Assembly: GCA_017619985.1 (NCBI GenBank)
Contig: JAFZRG010000221.1
Location: 1-6,267 of the forward strand
Reading direction: 5' to 3'
Source of the DNA: Bacillota bacterium
GTDB lineage: Bacteria; Bacillota; Clostridia; Peptostreptococcales; Anaerovoracaceae
DNA: 6,267 nt
The position numbers and the translations under genes were made by a program. Under the pieces are notes generated by a model, which did not search any database, had not been told where the DNA came from, and saw only the letters and a list, made by a program, of their open reading frames with translations. Below, one piece after another: positions 5,960 through 6,267 of the stretch (position 1 is the stretch's first letter; each line of letters starts with the position of its first letter).

Positions 5960-6267
5960 TTATTTGATCCCGTTCTTGTACGGCACGTAACCGGGATGCT
6001 TCGGCAGGAAGTCTCTCTCCCAGATCCCGTCCGCCACAGGCGCCCATTTCGCCGCGGTCTCGAAGCACTTCGCGCACTGGGCGTCCACGTCCTCCGGGGC
6101 CGTATAGTCCGTCGAATGCGCGCCGCTCTCGTGCACCATCTTCTGCAGCATCTCGGGGTTGTCCAGCAGAGGGCAAGGACGCAGCAGGTTGTCGTTGAAC
6201 GGCTGGTTGTTGCGGTAGGCCATGAACAGCGGCGACTGGAACGCTTCGAGCAGGGTCTTCTCGCGGA
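5960..6267 (-). CDS. Radical SAM family protein, C-terminal part (5' truncated by window edge)
   Basis: The minus-strand frame is open to the right edge of the window. Reading it past the ATG at 6221-6223 adds REKTLLEAFQSPLF before MAYRNNQPFN, so that ATG is an internal methionine. The segment resembles the C-terminus of a subgroup of radical SAM iron-sulfur proteins: 'SPLFMAYRNNQPFNDNLLRPCPLLDNP', then MLQKMVHESGAHSTDYTAPEDVD, then CAKC and a hydrophobic helix (AAKWAPVADGIWERDFLPKHPGY). The RPCP cysteine together with the CxxC pair could bind an auxiliary 4Fe-4S cluster, as in SPASM or twitch-type domains. The CxxxCxxC radical SAM core lies outside the window, so reaction and substrate cannot be given. 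The gene converges on rlmI with 42 bases between stops and shares its terminator. The family call rests on recalled resemblance. Confidence 0.65.
   Translation of the reverse strand, partial: REKTLLEAFQSPLFMAYRNNQPFNDNLLRPCPLLDNPEMLQKMVHESGAHSTDYTAPEDVDAQCAKCFETAAKWAPVADGIWERDFLPKHPGYVPYKNGIK

Noticed and set aside
5754..6176. A 140-codon minus-strand frame crossing the terminator into rlmI
   Set aside because: It crosses the bidirectional terminator and the C-terminus of rlmI, and overlaps in another frame the better supported radical SAM C-terminus.

Overview
The window is GC-rich and densely coded. Shine-Dalgarno sites are strong (AGGAGG, GAGGA, AAGGA), gaps between genes are very short, and the envelope proteins are of a kind common in Firmicutes: a lipoprotein with an LAAC lipobox and a membrane-anchored phosphodiester glycosidase with a long charged cytoplasmic tail. 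This suggests a high-GC member of the Clostridia, perhaps a gut or anaerobic community organism. That placement is an inference from style, not from a marker gene.

Layout, left to right. (1) The 3' end of an acetamidase/formamidase-family gene (to 301, +). (2) galE, UDP-glucose 4-epimerase (310-1326, +), full length with all catalytic residues. (3) A membrane-anchored phosphodiester glycosidase (NAGPA/DUF2233-type) protein, probably starting at a TTG at 1353 and ending at 2705 (+). (4) A membrane-anchored protein of unknown function (2705-3907, +), overlapping gene 3 by one base. (5) A secreted lipoprotein with what look like two OB-fold-like units (3938-4678, +). (6) An RlmI-type class I SAM-dependent 23S rRNA methyltransferase (4682-5917, +). 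(7) A perfect 10-bp bidirectional hairpin terminator (5927-5950). (8) The C-terminal end of a convergent radical SAM protein (5960 to the right edge, -).

The six plus-strand genes are separated by -1 to about 30 bases. No internal terminator or convincing promoter is visible between them, so they may be one transcript ending at the 5927-5950 hairpin. The most coherent functional group is galE, the glycosidase, the unknown membrane protein and the lipoprotein. GalE makes a nucleotide-sugar precursor in the cytoplasm, and the next three products all appear to act outside the membrane, which suggests a small cell-surface glycan module. The amidase and the rRNA methyltransferase are probably housekeeping passengers. 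No RNA genes, CRISPR arrays, insertion sequences or large repeats were seen. No stretch over 300 bases lacks a gene. I see nothing here that is convincingly a new system; the unknown protein and the OB-fold lipoprotein next to the glycosidase are the best candidates for new biology.
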